From Chloroflexota bacterium (GTDB taxonomy: Bacteria > Chloroflexota > Anaerolineae > Aggregatilineales > Phototrophicaceae): a stretch of DNA of 34,992 nt. Positions within the stretch are counted from its first letter, which is position 1; every line of letters begins with the position of its first letter. The notes under the pieces were generated by a model, which worked only from the letters and a program-made list of their open reading frames with translations, was not told the origin of the DNA and ran no database searches. The stretch covers positions 135,890 through 170,881 of the forward strand of contig WTGO01000069.1 of NCBI GenBank assembly GCA_011523515.1, written 5' to 3'. Made by a program: the position numbers and the translations under genes. Shown piece by piece: positions 17,600 to 24,744 of this stretch.

Positions 17600-18250
17600 A
17601 TGGCAGAGTTTCAGCTTGCCGCCGAAGTACGTCAGCAGCGAGGCAAGAAGAACCGTCAAGTACGACGCAGCGGCTTCGTTCCCGGCGTTGTATATGGTCC
17701 ATCAATTGACCCAATCGGCGTACAGTTTCCCTATCGCGCGGTAGAAGTCACCTTGATGAATGCCGGCGGGACGAACCTGATTGACATCAACGTTAACGGC
17801 GAAACCTATCCTTCGCTGGCGCGTGAAGTGCAGCGCGATGTGGTGCGCGGCGACATTTTGCACGTGGATTTTCTGGCCGTCGATCAAACTCAGCGAATCA
17901 GCGTCGAAGTGCCGATCGAAATGGTGGGTCAGAGCCCGGTCGTGGCCGCGCGCGAAGGCATCTTGATTACGGGTAGAAGCTCGCTTACTTTGGAAGTGTT
18001 CCCAAGCGATATTCGCGATCGCATATTGATTGACCTGTCCGAATTGACCGAGCTGGGCGCGGAAGTATTGGTGCGCGATCTGACATTCGGCGAAAGCGTA
18101 ACCGTTCATAACGATCCCAATGAGATGTTGGCCAAGATAGTGCAGCCTGCGGCGGCCCGCGCTGAAGAAGAGCTTGACGATGAAGAGGGCGAGCTCGAAG
18201 AAGGTGAAGCCGGCGGAGAGGGTGACGAAGAAGAAGGCGAAACCCAATAG
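17600..18250 (+). CDS. rplY: 50S ribosomal protein L25, CTC/TL5 form
   Basis: This 216-residue protein binds 5S rRNA in the large subunit. The N-terminal L25 domain (about 1-93) opens with FQLAAEVRQQRGKKNRQVRR and GFVPGVVYG, the 5S-binding face of the family. The C-terminal TL5/CTC beta domain runs to about residue 185 and includes VDFLAVDQTQRISVEVPIE. The last ~30 residues are almost all Glu, Asp and Gly, as in many CTC-type L25 proteins. It has its own likely promoter and a strong ribosome binding site, and gyrA runs towards it from downstream. The short L25 of enterobacteria lacks the second domain. Assignment is firm. Confidence 0.96.
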   Translation: MAEFQLAAEVRQQRGKKNRQVRRSGFVPGVVYGPSIDPIGVQFPYRAVEVTLMNAGGTNLIDINVNGETYPSLAREVQRDVVRGDILHVDFLAVDQTQRISVEVPIEMVGQSPVVAAREGILITGRSSLTLEVFPSDIRDRILIDLSELTELGAEVLVRDLTFGESVTVHNDPNEMLAKIVQPAAARAEEELDDEEGELEEGEAGGEGDEEEGETQ

Positions 18251-18272
18251 TTTTCAGTTTCATCCAGTGCCC

Positions 18273-18289
18273 GGGGCGCGAGGCGCCTC
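18273..18289. terminator. GC-rich hairpin between convergent rplY and gyrA
   Basis: GGGGCGC (18273-18279) pairs with GCGCCTC (18283-18289) around a three-base loop, with one G-T pair. It lies midway between the two stop codons. There is no T-run on either side, so termination in both directions is possible but not assured. Confidence 0.4.
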
Positions 18290-18322
18290 AATTGCTAATG
18301 TGAAACGAGCGAAGCGTTGATC

Positions 18323-20854
18323 TTAGGTTGCATCGGTCGCGCCGTTGCTGCTGAAGCCATTGCTTTCCACATCGTCAACTTCGTCCTCAGCGAGCATGAT
18401 TGCGATGCCGGCGACCTCATCATCTCCATCGAGATTCATGAGCTTAACACCTTGTGTGTTGCGCCCAATTTCGCGAATCTCCGCGAGCCTTGTTCGCAAT
18501 ACTATGCCACTCTTGGAAATCAGCATAATCTCGTCTTCGGTCTTAACGCAGCGCACCGCGATAACGGGGCCAGTACGCTGGTTGCGCTTTAGTGTGCGAA
18601 TGCCCAGACCGTATCTGCCTTGCTTGCGGTATTCGGATACCGGCGTTCGCTTGCCGTAACCCTTTTGCGTGACCACCAGAACCTGCGCGGAATCGTCGGA
18701 AACGACATCCATTCCCACAATCTCATCATCGCCGCGCAAAGCCATACCCATAACGCCCGCGGCTTGCCGTCCCATAGCCCGGACTTCTTCTTCGTGAAAA
18801 AGAATGCTCTGCCCGTTGGCGGATGCCATTACGATTTGCTGGTCGCCATTTGTCCACTTAACCCAGCGTAGCATATCGCCGTCCATGATATTCATGGCGA
18901 TCAAGCCGCTATAACGAATTCTGAAGAATTCACTCTGTTCGACTCGTTTGATTTTCCCCCGGCGCGTCGCCAGTACAAAGAACCCCTGTTCTTGCGCTTC
19001 CTGTTCCTCCGATTGCGCCAAAACAGCCGTTACCTTTTCGCCGCCTTCGAGCGGCAAGACGCTCTGAATCAAGGTCCCGCGCCGCTCTCGAGTCTTCTCC
19101 GGGATTTCATAAGCAAAGCGGGAATAGACTTTGCCGCGATCGCTGAAGAAAAGAATCGTGTCATGGCTGTAGGCGAAAAACACGTCTAGCAGGGCGTCAT
19201 CATCTTTAATCGACATGCCGCGATAGCCCTTGCCACCGCGATGCTGCGACCGATAATGGCGCGTGCCCACACGCTTTATGTAGCCGTTCTCTGTCAATGA
19301 AATGACGACGTTCTCTTTGCGATACAGGTCGGCTTCGTCAAGATCGACGTTGCCGTGAATGACGCTCGATTTGCGGTCATCGCCATAATCAGCCGCGATT
19401 TCCAGCACGTCAGCTCTTATGAGATCGAGTATTTTCTGTGGCGATGTGAGCAAATCTTCCAGATACTCGATGCGCGCCTGAACCGTGTCGAATTCATCTT
19501 GCAGCTTCTGACGCTCCAGCGCGGCCAGCCGGCGCAGCTGCATATCCAGAATGGCGTTTGCCTGAATTTCATCGAGTTCAAAGTTTGAAATCAGCTGCGC
19601 GCGAGCGTCGTCCACATCGGGGGCATTGCGGATGAGCCGAATGACCGCGTCAATGTTGGCAACCGCCTTGAGCAAACCGCTCAAGACATGAGCGCGAGCT
19701 TTCTGGCGCTTAAGATCGTATTCTGATCGCTTTACGATCACATCGTAGCGATGATCAATGTATATCAGCAGGCAGCGCTTCAGGCTCAGCGTTCGCGGCT
19801 CTCCGTCCACCAGCGCCAGCATCTGAATGCTGTAGACACTCTGCAACTGCGTATATTTGTAGAGTTGATTGAGCACACGCTGGGGTTGCGCATGTTGCTT
19901 GAGTTCCACGACCAACCGCAGCCCCTGCCGGTCCGATTCGTCGCGCAAGTCGCGGATTGTTTCGATTCGGCCTTCGCGGACCAAGGCGACAATACGTTCA
20001 ATGATGGCGGATTTGTTGACCTGGTACGGTATCGACGTAAATACAATGTTTATGCTGTCGCTGCGACCTTCTTCAAAATCCGCCGCGGAACGGACGACTA
20101 CTCGACCTTTTCCGGTGGCGTACGCCTCTCTGAGATCATCGCCGACAACAATCTCCGCACCGGTAGGAAAGTCCGGACCTTTCACGAATTGCATCAGATC
20201 GTCGACGGTCACGCTGTCGCTGTTGCCGTAGTTGTCGATCAGATACGTGATGGCGCTGGCTATCTCACGCAGATTGTGCGGCGGGATGTTGGTCGCCATA
20301 CCCACCGCGATACCGCTGGCGCCATTCAGCAGCAGATTCGGCAGCCGCGCCGGCAAAACCGTGGGCTCGTCCTGTGTACCGTCGTAATTCTCGGCGAATA
20401 CTACCGTCTCCATGTTGATATCGGTCAAGAGCTCGCTGGCGATATTCGCCATGCGCGCTTCGGTATAACGCATGGCGGCCGGTTTGTCGCCATCTTGACT
20501 GCCAAAGTTGCCCTGGCCGTCCACCAAGGGATAACGCAGCGAGAAGTCCTGCGCCATGCGCGCCATGGCGTCATACACCGCTTGATCGCCATGCGGATGG
20601 TACTTGCCTAAAACTTCGCCGACCAAGCGCGCGCTTTTCTTGTATCCGGTCCCGGGCCGCAAACCCATGTCGTGCATGGCATAGAGGATCCGCCGATGCA
20701 CCGGCTTCAAGCCGTCTCGCGCGTCCGGCAAGGCGCGGGCCACAATCACGCTCATGGCGTAATTCAGATAACTGCCGCGCATTTCTTCGTTGATGGTTAT
20801 CTTGCGGATTTCGCCAGCATTTTCATCGGTTGTTTGCGGATCGAGTGTTTCCAT
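18323..20854 (-). CDS. gyrA: DNA gyrase subunit A
   Basis: This 843-residue protein is the DNA-breaking and rejoining subunit of gyrase. The N-terminal breakage domain carries [20 protein letters not shown] (the quinolone-determining region, residues ~83-102) and MRYTEARM near residue 129, which contains the catalytic Tyr. A coiled-coil region lies near residues 370-480. The C-terminal beta-pinwheel includes the GyrA box as QHRGGKG near residue 538, which separates gyrase from topoisomerase IV ParC. Length is normal. At the position of E. coli Ser83 it has Gln91 (codon at 20582-20584), while the nearby Asp is kept. gyrB is not adjacent. The ATG at 20854 has a poor nearby ribosome site, and a good AAAGGAG lies 36 bases upstream beyond a small hairpin. 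Confidence 0.97.
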   Translation of the reverse strand: METLDPQTTDENAGEIRKITINEEMRGSYLNYAMSVIVARALPDARDGLKPVHRRILYAMHDMGLRPGTGYKKSARLVGEVLGKYHPHGDQAVYDAMARMAQDFSLRYPLVDGQGNFGSQDGDKPAAMRYTEARMANIASELLTDINMETVVFAENYDGTQDEPTVLPARLPNLLLNGASGIAVGMATNIPPHNLREIASAITYLIDNYGNSDSVTVDDLMQFVKGPDFPTGAEIVVGDDLREAYATGKGRVVVRSAADFEEGRSDSINIVFTSIPYQVNKSAIIERIVALVREGRIETIRDLRDESDRQGLRLVVELKQHAQPQRVLNQLYKYTQLQSVYSIQMLALVDGEPRTLSLKRCLLIYIDHRYDVIVKRSEYDLKRQKARAHVLSGLLKAVANIDAVIRLIRNAPDVDDARAQLISNFELDEIQANAILDMQLRRLAALERQKLQDEFDTVQARIEYLEDLLTSPQKILDLIRADVLEIAADYGDDRKSSVIHGNVDLDEADLYRKENVVISLTENGYIKRVGTRHYRSQHRGGKGYRGMSIKDDDALLDVFFAYSHDTILFFSDRGKVYSRFAYEIPEKTRERRGTLIQSVLPLEGGEKVTAVLAQSEEQEAQEQGFFVLATRRGKIKRVEQSEFFRIRYSGLIAMNIMDGDMLRWVKWTNGDQQIVMASANGQSILFHEEEVRAMGRQAAGVMGMALRGDDEIVGMDVVSDDSAQVLVVTQKGYGKRTPVSEYRKQGRYGLGIRTLKRNQRTGPVIAVRCVKTEDEIMLISKSGIVLRTRLAEIREIGRNTQGVKLMNLDGDDEVAGIAIMLAEDEVDDVESNGFSSNGATDAT

Positions 20855-20863
20855 CGCAGGCTG

Positions 20864-20897
20864 CCAATCGCAGACGGGATTGGCGCGGTTCTCCTTT
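20864..20897 (-). promoter_or_regulatory. gyrA leader: displaced Shine-Dalgarno plus hairpin
   Basis: On the minus strand, AAAGGAG (20897-20891) is followed by a perfect six-pair hairpin (GATTGG at 20878-20883 with CCAATC at 20864-20869 on the plus strand) and then the gyrA ATG. No start codon in any useful position follows AAAGGAG directly. Folding of the hairpin would bring it to about 16 bases from the ATG. Confidence 0.4.
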
Positions 20898-21256
20898 CGT
20901 CACGACTACAAGCAGATGCCGCCGCACTCACAAGTCGCAAACTGATTATCGCAATATGACAAGGAATTCAGGCGTCTCAACGGATTCAGCGTAGCGGCAA
21001 AATCGCCCGCTCTTTCCGTGCCATACCCATTGTTGCGCCCGCGCCATTATTTATACTGATTCTAGCATAGCTCGGCTCGATTCGCTACATGATTAGGATT
21101 CGCCTTCATGGTCTTCCGAGTGAGAGTTGGAGCGCAGAGATAGCAGGCGCGCGCTGGCGCTTTGCTGTCATTAGGCATGTGCCTTCAGGCGCTTGAAATC
21201 ATTTGGAGAGAGATTGCCGGATTTTGGACTGAAGCGAACGAATTGGTCTAATCTGC
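20898..21256. other. Gene-free stretch between gyrA and the small membrane protein
   Basis: No convincing coding frame, RNA gene or repeat was seen. On the minus strand an extended -10 (TGCTAGAAT, hexamer at 21059-21064) could serve gyrA, but it has no -35 and lies about 200 bases from the start codon. Several short A/T-rich patches (TATAAAT, GATAAT) lie nearby without partners at 16-18 bases. Confidence 0.5.
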
Positions 21257-21285
21257 TTGCCAGCGAAATCTCATCCGTATATAAT
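21257..21285 (+). promoter_or_regulatory. Near-consensus sigma-70 promoter
   Basis: TTGCCA (21257-21262) and a perfect TATAAT (21280-21285) are exactly 17 bases apart. The expected start point is near 21292, giving a ~100-base leader to the ATG at 21392. The first in-frame ATG-like start at 21320 lacks a ribosome site. Confidence 0.85.
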
Positions 21286-21378
21286 GTAGCTAAGTGTCGA
21301 AGGCTGGCGGTTATCAAATTTGGCTAAAAGCCTTTGCCATTACATCGCTGTGTCGCTATCGAACACTCTAAGTTTTTT

Positions 21379-21386
21379 AGGAGGAA
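21379..21386 (+). promoter_or_regulatory. Strong ribosome binding site
   Basis: AGGAGGAA ends five bases before the ATG at 21392. This is the strongest Shine-Dalgarno in the window and fixes the start of the small membrane protein. Confidence 0.9.
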
Positions 21387-21391
21387 CTCTT

Positions 21392-21814
21392 ATGAACAGC
21401 GACGATATGAGGCGGGGTGTAATTCCGGGTGTAATCGCGGGTTATATCTTCCTAGCTTATGCGGGTCCAGGAATGCAAGAAATGGTCGGCGGCATGATAA
21501 GCGCTGATTCGTTTGTCGGCTTCATCTTGCATATCATCATCAGTATTGTAATCGGCGCGCTTTACACCGGCGTATTCATGCAGTACGTGGATTTGGGCAA
21601 CCCCTTGGTGAACATTGCCGTAGGCGGCTTGATCTACGGGCTGATCTGGTGGATCATCGGCGGCCTGATTATCATGCCGGCGATCGCGGGTGGCGAGATG
21701 CTGCAGATCGATCTAAACAGCGCGAGTCTGTTTGGGCACATTATCTTTGGTCACGCGCTAGCCTTCCTGGTCGTCTTACGCGACGCCGCCATGGGCATGG
21801 GTGGCGAAAAGTAG
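21392..21814 (+). CDS. Small polytopic membrane protein of unknown function
   Basis: This 140-residue protein has about four hydrophobic segments: near residues 10-26 (VIPGVIAGYIFLAYAG), 43-66, 75-100 and 118-135. The loops are short and include the Gly/Met-rich GMQEMVGGMI. The C-terminus is Gly/Met-rich (MGMGGEK). No catalytic or binding motif was recognised. It is a single-gene unit: a near-consensus promoter, an excellent ribosome site and an intrinsic terminator 36 bases past its stop. Such strong signals suggest high expression. It lies alone between gyrA and the birA unit, on the opposite strand to both. It resembles conserved hypothetical membrane proteins, but I cannot name the family. 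Confidence 0.85.
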   Translation: MNSDDMRRGVIPGVIAGYIFLAYAGPGMQEMVGGMISADSFVGFILHIIISIVIGALYTGVFMQYVDLGNPLVNIAVGGLIYGLIWWIIGGLIIMPAIAGGEMLQIDLNSASLFGHIIFGHALAFLVVLRDAAMGMGGEK

Positions 21815-21849
21815 ATTTCCCGCAATTGTCCGTGTGCTGACAAATAATT

Positions 21850-21886
21850 TGGGCCGGCTCAAAGATATCGCCGGCCCATTTCTTTT
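21850..21886 (+). terminator. Intrinsic terminator of the small membrane protein gene
   Basis: TGGGCCGGC (21850-21858) pairs perfectly with GCCGGCCCA (21870-21878), nine pairs with an 11-base loop, followed by TTTCTTTT. It is the best terminator in the window. Confidence 0.88.
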
Positions 21887-21963
21887 ATGTATGCGCCGCT
21901 TGTGCGAATTGTCTGGAATTTGCTAAGGACTGGCTGAAACTTCTCCAGGTGCTTGAGGGCTCG

Positions 21964-23334
21964 TCAGTTCGAACGCTTCCAAACGCCATTCACCAAATTG
22001 AAGAGCACGATTTCCTCTTGCGGCTGGCCAGCTTCACCTGCTTTGACACTGACTCGCAGCTGCGGACGCCCGGCGTCGCTCGTCCAAAGGAATTGATCAA
22101 TCACCTGGTAGGCTGGCTCTGGCGCGCTTTGATTAAATCTGGCGTAGGCGGCGCGGCGCGCGCCTTCGCCAGACGTATCGTAAAGTCGCAGCCACTGTTC
22201 TTCGGCGCGCGCGGCAATGAGCTCGGCTTCTAGTTCGAGACGCCATTCAATGAAGTCGCGCCAATTTAAGTCAGCCTGTGCCAGCGGATCCGGAATCATG
22301 CGCTGCAAGATCGCCATACTGTCGGTTGCTCCCAGGCTGTCTAAGAGCTGCGCGACGGCATCGGCGCCATAATTGTTGGCCAGCGTTCCCATCAGAGAAT
22401 CGCTGCGCTCCATTTGTATAAGCCAGGCCGCTAGCCAGTCAGCAGCCGCCTGACGCAGAAAGTGGGCATCGTGCGGGTAGGCCGCTGTCCGGTAGTTGGT
22501 GTGAGCGTTCACGAGTCGCTCTGCAAGGAGTTGGCTGACGTTACGTTGATAGACGCCGTCGAAAGGCGCATCGGCGCGCGCGATGTCAAGATAAGGGGAC
22601 GAGACATCAAGGCGCAGATTTCGTTCGTCGCGCCAGGCTACCTTCTGAGCCGAATCGAGTCTTGCCTCCACTACCAGTAGCGGCAGGTCGCCACAGGCGA
22701 AGATGGCACAGGCGCGCTGTATCCAATCCTCCAGCGCCATTCCAAGGGCGACCGCAAATCGCTGATCCGCGGCGCGATAATTGATTCGAACGCCAGCGCC
22801 TTCATAGCGCAGTTGCTCGCCCCAGAATGTCGGGTCAGGGGCAGTGTGAAGCCAGCCAGCGTCGGTGCGTCGGTAGAACCATAATCGGCTGTAGGGCTGA
22901 CCGCTTATGTTCTCCTGAACCAGGACGCGCGCGAACTGGCTGTCAATATGAACGGCGAGGATGTCGCCCGTGAGCTGGATGTCGCCGGCGGCTTTTAACT
23001 CATTGTATTGGTGGAAGGCGGCGCGCTGCTGAGCAATCCAGCTTTCGTCCTTCGCGTCCTGGGACGCCAGCCAGCTGTTGATGTCGCCGATGCGGAGCGC
23101 GGCAACTTCGGCTTTGACCGTGTCTTGCAGAAGCTGCGCGAATTGGTTTTCAACATCGATAAGACGCTGTCTGACGATTAGTACACCGAGTGCAATCATA
23201 GCCACCAGCATGGCCAGCAGCAGCGCGAATCGCAAGAGATTACGCCGGCGCCGGCGCTTGATCAGCGGATCCTCGCCGTCCACCCGGTCGATCTGTTGCG
23301 ACTCGATGCTCCACTCGAAGCGGATTTTGCTCAT
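21964..23334 (-). CDS. Membrane-anchored extracytoplasmic protein of unknown function
   Basis: This 456-residue protein has a cytoplasmic N-terminus of ~30 residues ending in a very basic run (KRRRRR). One membrane helix follows (about 33-52, LLRFALLLAMLVAMIALGVL), so the remaining ~400 residues should lie outside the cytoplasm. A region near residues 295-315 (YPHDAHFLRQAAADWLAAWL) is spaced like the metal-binding helix of peptidase-MA-like proteins, but there is no HExxH, so enzymatic activity is not supported. Only two or three Cys are present. Its ATG overlaps the birA stop as ATGA (23331-23334), so the two are translationally coupled. No family was recognised with confidence. Confidence 0.8.
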   Translation of the reverse strand: MSKIRFEWSIESQQIDRVDGEDPLIKRRRRRNLLRFALLLAMLVAMIALGVLIVRQRLIDVENQFAQLLQDTVKAEVAALRIGDINSWLASQDAKDESWIAQQRAAFHQYNELKAAGDIQLTGDILAVHIDSQFARVLVQENISGQPYSRLWFYRRTDAGWLHTAPDPTFWGEQLRYEGAGVRINYRAADQRFAVALGMALEDWIQRACAIFACGDLPLLVVEARLDSAQKVAWRDERNLRLDVSSPYLDIARADAPFDGVYQRNVSQLLAERLVNAHTNYRTAAYPHDAHFLRQAAADWLAAWLIQMERSDSLMGTLANNYGADAVAQLLDSLGATDSMAILQRMIPDPLAQADLNWRDFIEWRLELEAELIAARAEEQWLRLYDTSGEGARRAAYARFNQSAPEPAYQVIDQFLWTSDAGRPQLRVSVKAGEAGQPQEEIVLFNLVNGVWKRSN

Positions 23335-24089
23335 TCAGCGCTCCGCTCTTGCGTGACAGCCGTGATTTCGCCTGTGATAATTTCGTGCAAGGCGTCGAAT
23401 TCATCTTCGACCAGCAATCCGCCCGCCGCGGTCACATCGAGCGCCCGCCCACGGACGCCTTCTGCGACGACGGGACAACCGAGCATGCTGAGTCGGCTCC
23501 TCCAAGTGTCAAACAGGTCGTCGCTCTCGATACGCTGATACCAATAGGCGACCCGCTCAAGCAGACTCCGAATCAAATCAGCGCGATTCAGCGAGAAGCC
23601 AGTGACATCCTCCAGGCTAATCGCCGTTTCGCGCAGGTCTGTTTGGCTGAAATCAATTCGAATGTTGACGCCGATACCAAGCACGGCACCATGTAAGCTG
23701 CCCTGCATCCAGACATTCTCGACCAAGATTCCGCTGATCTTCTTTCCCTGTACCTGTATGTCGTTGGGCCATTTGATGCCGATGTCCTCACAGCCGACCT
23801 GCGCCGCCAGATCGAAAACGCTCAATGCGCCGATCATGTTGATGCGAGCAATCCGCGCTGCCGCCGGACGCATAACGATCGAGACGGCAAGGGCCGTGCC
23901 GGGCGGCGTACGCCAGATTCGTCCTTTTCTGCCGCGTCCGCGCGCTTGTTCGTCTGCGATGACAACCGCTCCATCGGGCGCGCCGTCCAATAACCACGTC
24001 TTGGCCAGATCATTCGTGCTCGCTACCCGTTGGTAGTAGCGGAATGGCTGAGCCAATTTCTGCCGAAGAATGCCTTCTGAAAGCGTCAT
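23331..24089 (-). CDS. birA: Biotin--[acetyl-CoA-carboxylase] ligase, monofunctional
   Basis: This ~252-residue enzyme activates biotin with ATP to biotinyl-AMP and attaches it to the lysine of biotin carboxyl carrier proteins. Visible motifs are ASTNDLAKTWL near residue 24, the biotinyl-AMP loop GRGRKGRIW near 51-59, KWPNDIQVQGKKISGILVE near 107-125, and the C-terminal SH3-like segment RGRALDVTAAGGLLVE. The N-terminal winged-helix repressor domain of E. coli BirA is missing, so it should not regulate biotin genes directly. A GTG sits immediately upstream of the ATG at 24089. It is the first gene of a two-gene unit and diverges from the HIT gene across overlapping promoters. Confidence 0.95.
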   Translation of the reverse strand: MTLSEGILRQKLAQPFRYYQRVASTNDLAKTWLLDGAPDGAVVIADEQARGRGRKGRIWRTPPGTALAVSIVMRPAAARIARINMIGALSVFDLAAQVGCEDIGIKWPNDIQVQGKKISGILVENVWMQGSLHGAVLGIGVNIRIDFSQTDLRETAISLEDVTGFSLNRADLIRSLLERVAYWYQRIESDDLFDTWRSRLSMLGCPVVAEGVRGRALDVTAAGGLLVEDEFDALHEIITGEITAVTQERSAE

Positions 24090-24119
24090 CACGCATCAAT
24101 GAGTATCTGGATTCTGTAC

Positions 24120-24149
24120 ATTGTATCAGAATCGACATCGCCGCTAGAA
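24120..24149 (-). promoter_or_regulatory. birA promoter, overlapping the HIT promoter
   Basis: Read on the minus strand, TTCTAG (24149-24144) and TACAAT (24125-24120) are 18 bases apart, with an expected start near 24113, about 24 bases before the birA ATG. Its -10 box covers the -35 box of the opposite promoter, and its -35 box covers the other's -10. Confidence 0.5.
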
Positions 24150-24150
24150 T
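24121..24150 (+). promoter_or_regulatory. HIT-gene promoter, overlapping the birA promoter
   Basis: TTGTAT (24121-24126) and TAGAAT (24145-24150) are 18 bases apart, with a start expected near 24157, 34 bases before the ATG at 24191. An earlier in-frame ATG at 24149 lies inside the -10 box, which argues against it as the start codon. Confidence 0.55.
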
Positions 24151-24190
24151 GCATAAACGGAGATTAGAAGCATCAGGTCAAACCGCAGCT

Positions 24191-24706
24191 ATGAAGCATT
24201 TATGGACGCCTTGGCGTAGGGAATATGTCGGTGACAAGAACAAAAGCGATCAACTGGATACTTGTATCTTTTGCGGCGCCGCCAGACAACCCGATAATGA
24301 CGTCGCGTCGAATGTGATTGCGCGCTCCAAACATACCTACGCTATGCTCAACCGCTATCCTTACACTTATGGCCACACGATGATCATCCCGTTAGAACAT
24401 GTCGCTTCCACAGAATACCTCTCTTCAGACGCGCTCGCAGAGCTGATGACAATGTCCAACCGCGCAATGCGCGTGCTGCGGGAAATTGCGAATCCGCCCG
24501 GCTTCAATATCGGGGCCAATATAGGCGAAGCGGCCGGCGCAGGCATCGCCTCCCATTTTCACTTCCACGTGGTTCCGCGCTGGCAGGGAGACGCCAATTT
24601 CATGGTGACAGTCGGCGGTACTCAAACGGTCTCCGATACGCTGGCGAATACTGCTCGGACTATGCGCGAGCATTGGCGTCGGCTGTACGGAAACGGCGAC
24701 GGCTGA
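24191..24706 (+). CDS. HIT-family nucleotide hydrolase/phosphorylase (Ap4A-type)
   Basis: This 171-residue protein starts with HLWTPWRREYV, the usual opening of bacterial HIT proteins of the diadenosine-polyphosphate group. A CxxC pair (CIFC) near residue 28 and the histidine triad HFHFHVV near residue 119 are present. The triad contains the nucleophilic His that takes the nucleotide phosphate. The loop PYTYGHTMIIPLEH is also typical. The frame is open back to 24044, but that would run into birA on the other strand, and the promoter lies inside it, so the ATG at 24191 is used. It converges with the following minus-strand gene, 38 bases away, without a visible terminator. Hydrolase versus phosphorylase activity cannot be separated from sequence. 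Confidence 0.92.
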   Translation: MKHLWTPWRREYVGDKNKSDQLDTCIFCGAARQPDNDVASNVIARSKHTYAMLNRYPYTYGHTMIIPLEHVASTEYLSSDALAELMTMSNRAMRVLREIANPPGFNIGANIGEAAGAGIASHFHFHVVPRWQGDANFMVTVGGTQTVSDTLANTARTMREHWRRLYGNGDG

Positions 24707-24744
24707 CATATCTGCTGTTGCCGCCGATTGCATCAGTGCGGACA

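Noticed and set aside
19751..20611. A 286-codon plus-strand open frame opposite gyrA
   Set aside because: It is antisense to a highly conserved part of gyrA, has no ribosome site, and its composition mirrors GyrA codons.
24044..24190. N-terminal extension of the HIT protein
   Set aside because: It would overlap birA on the other strand and contains the likely promoter; family members start at HLWTPWR.
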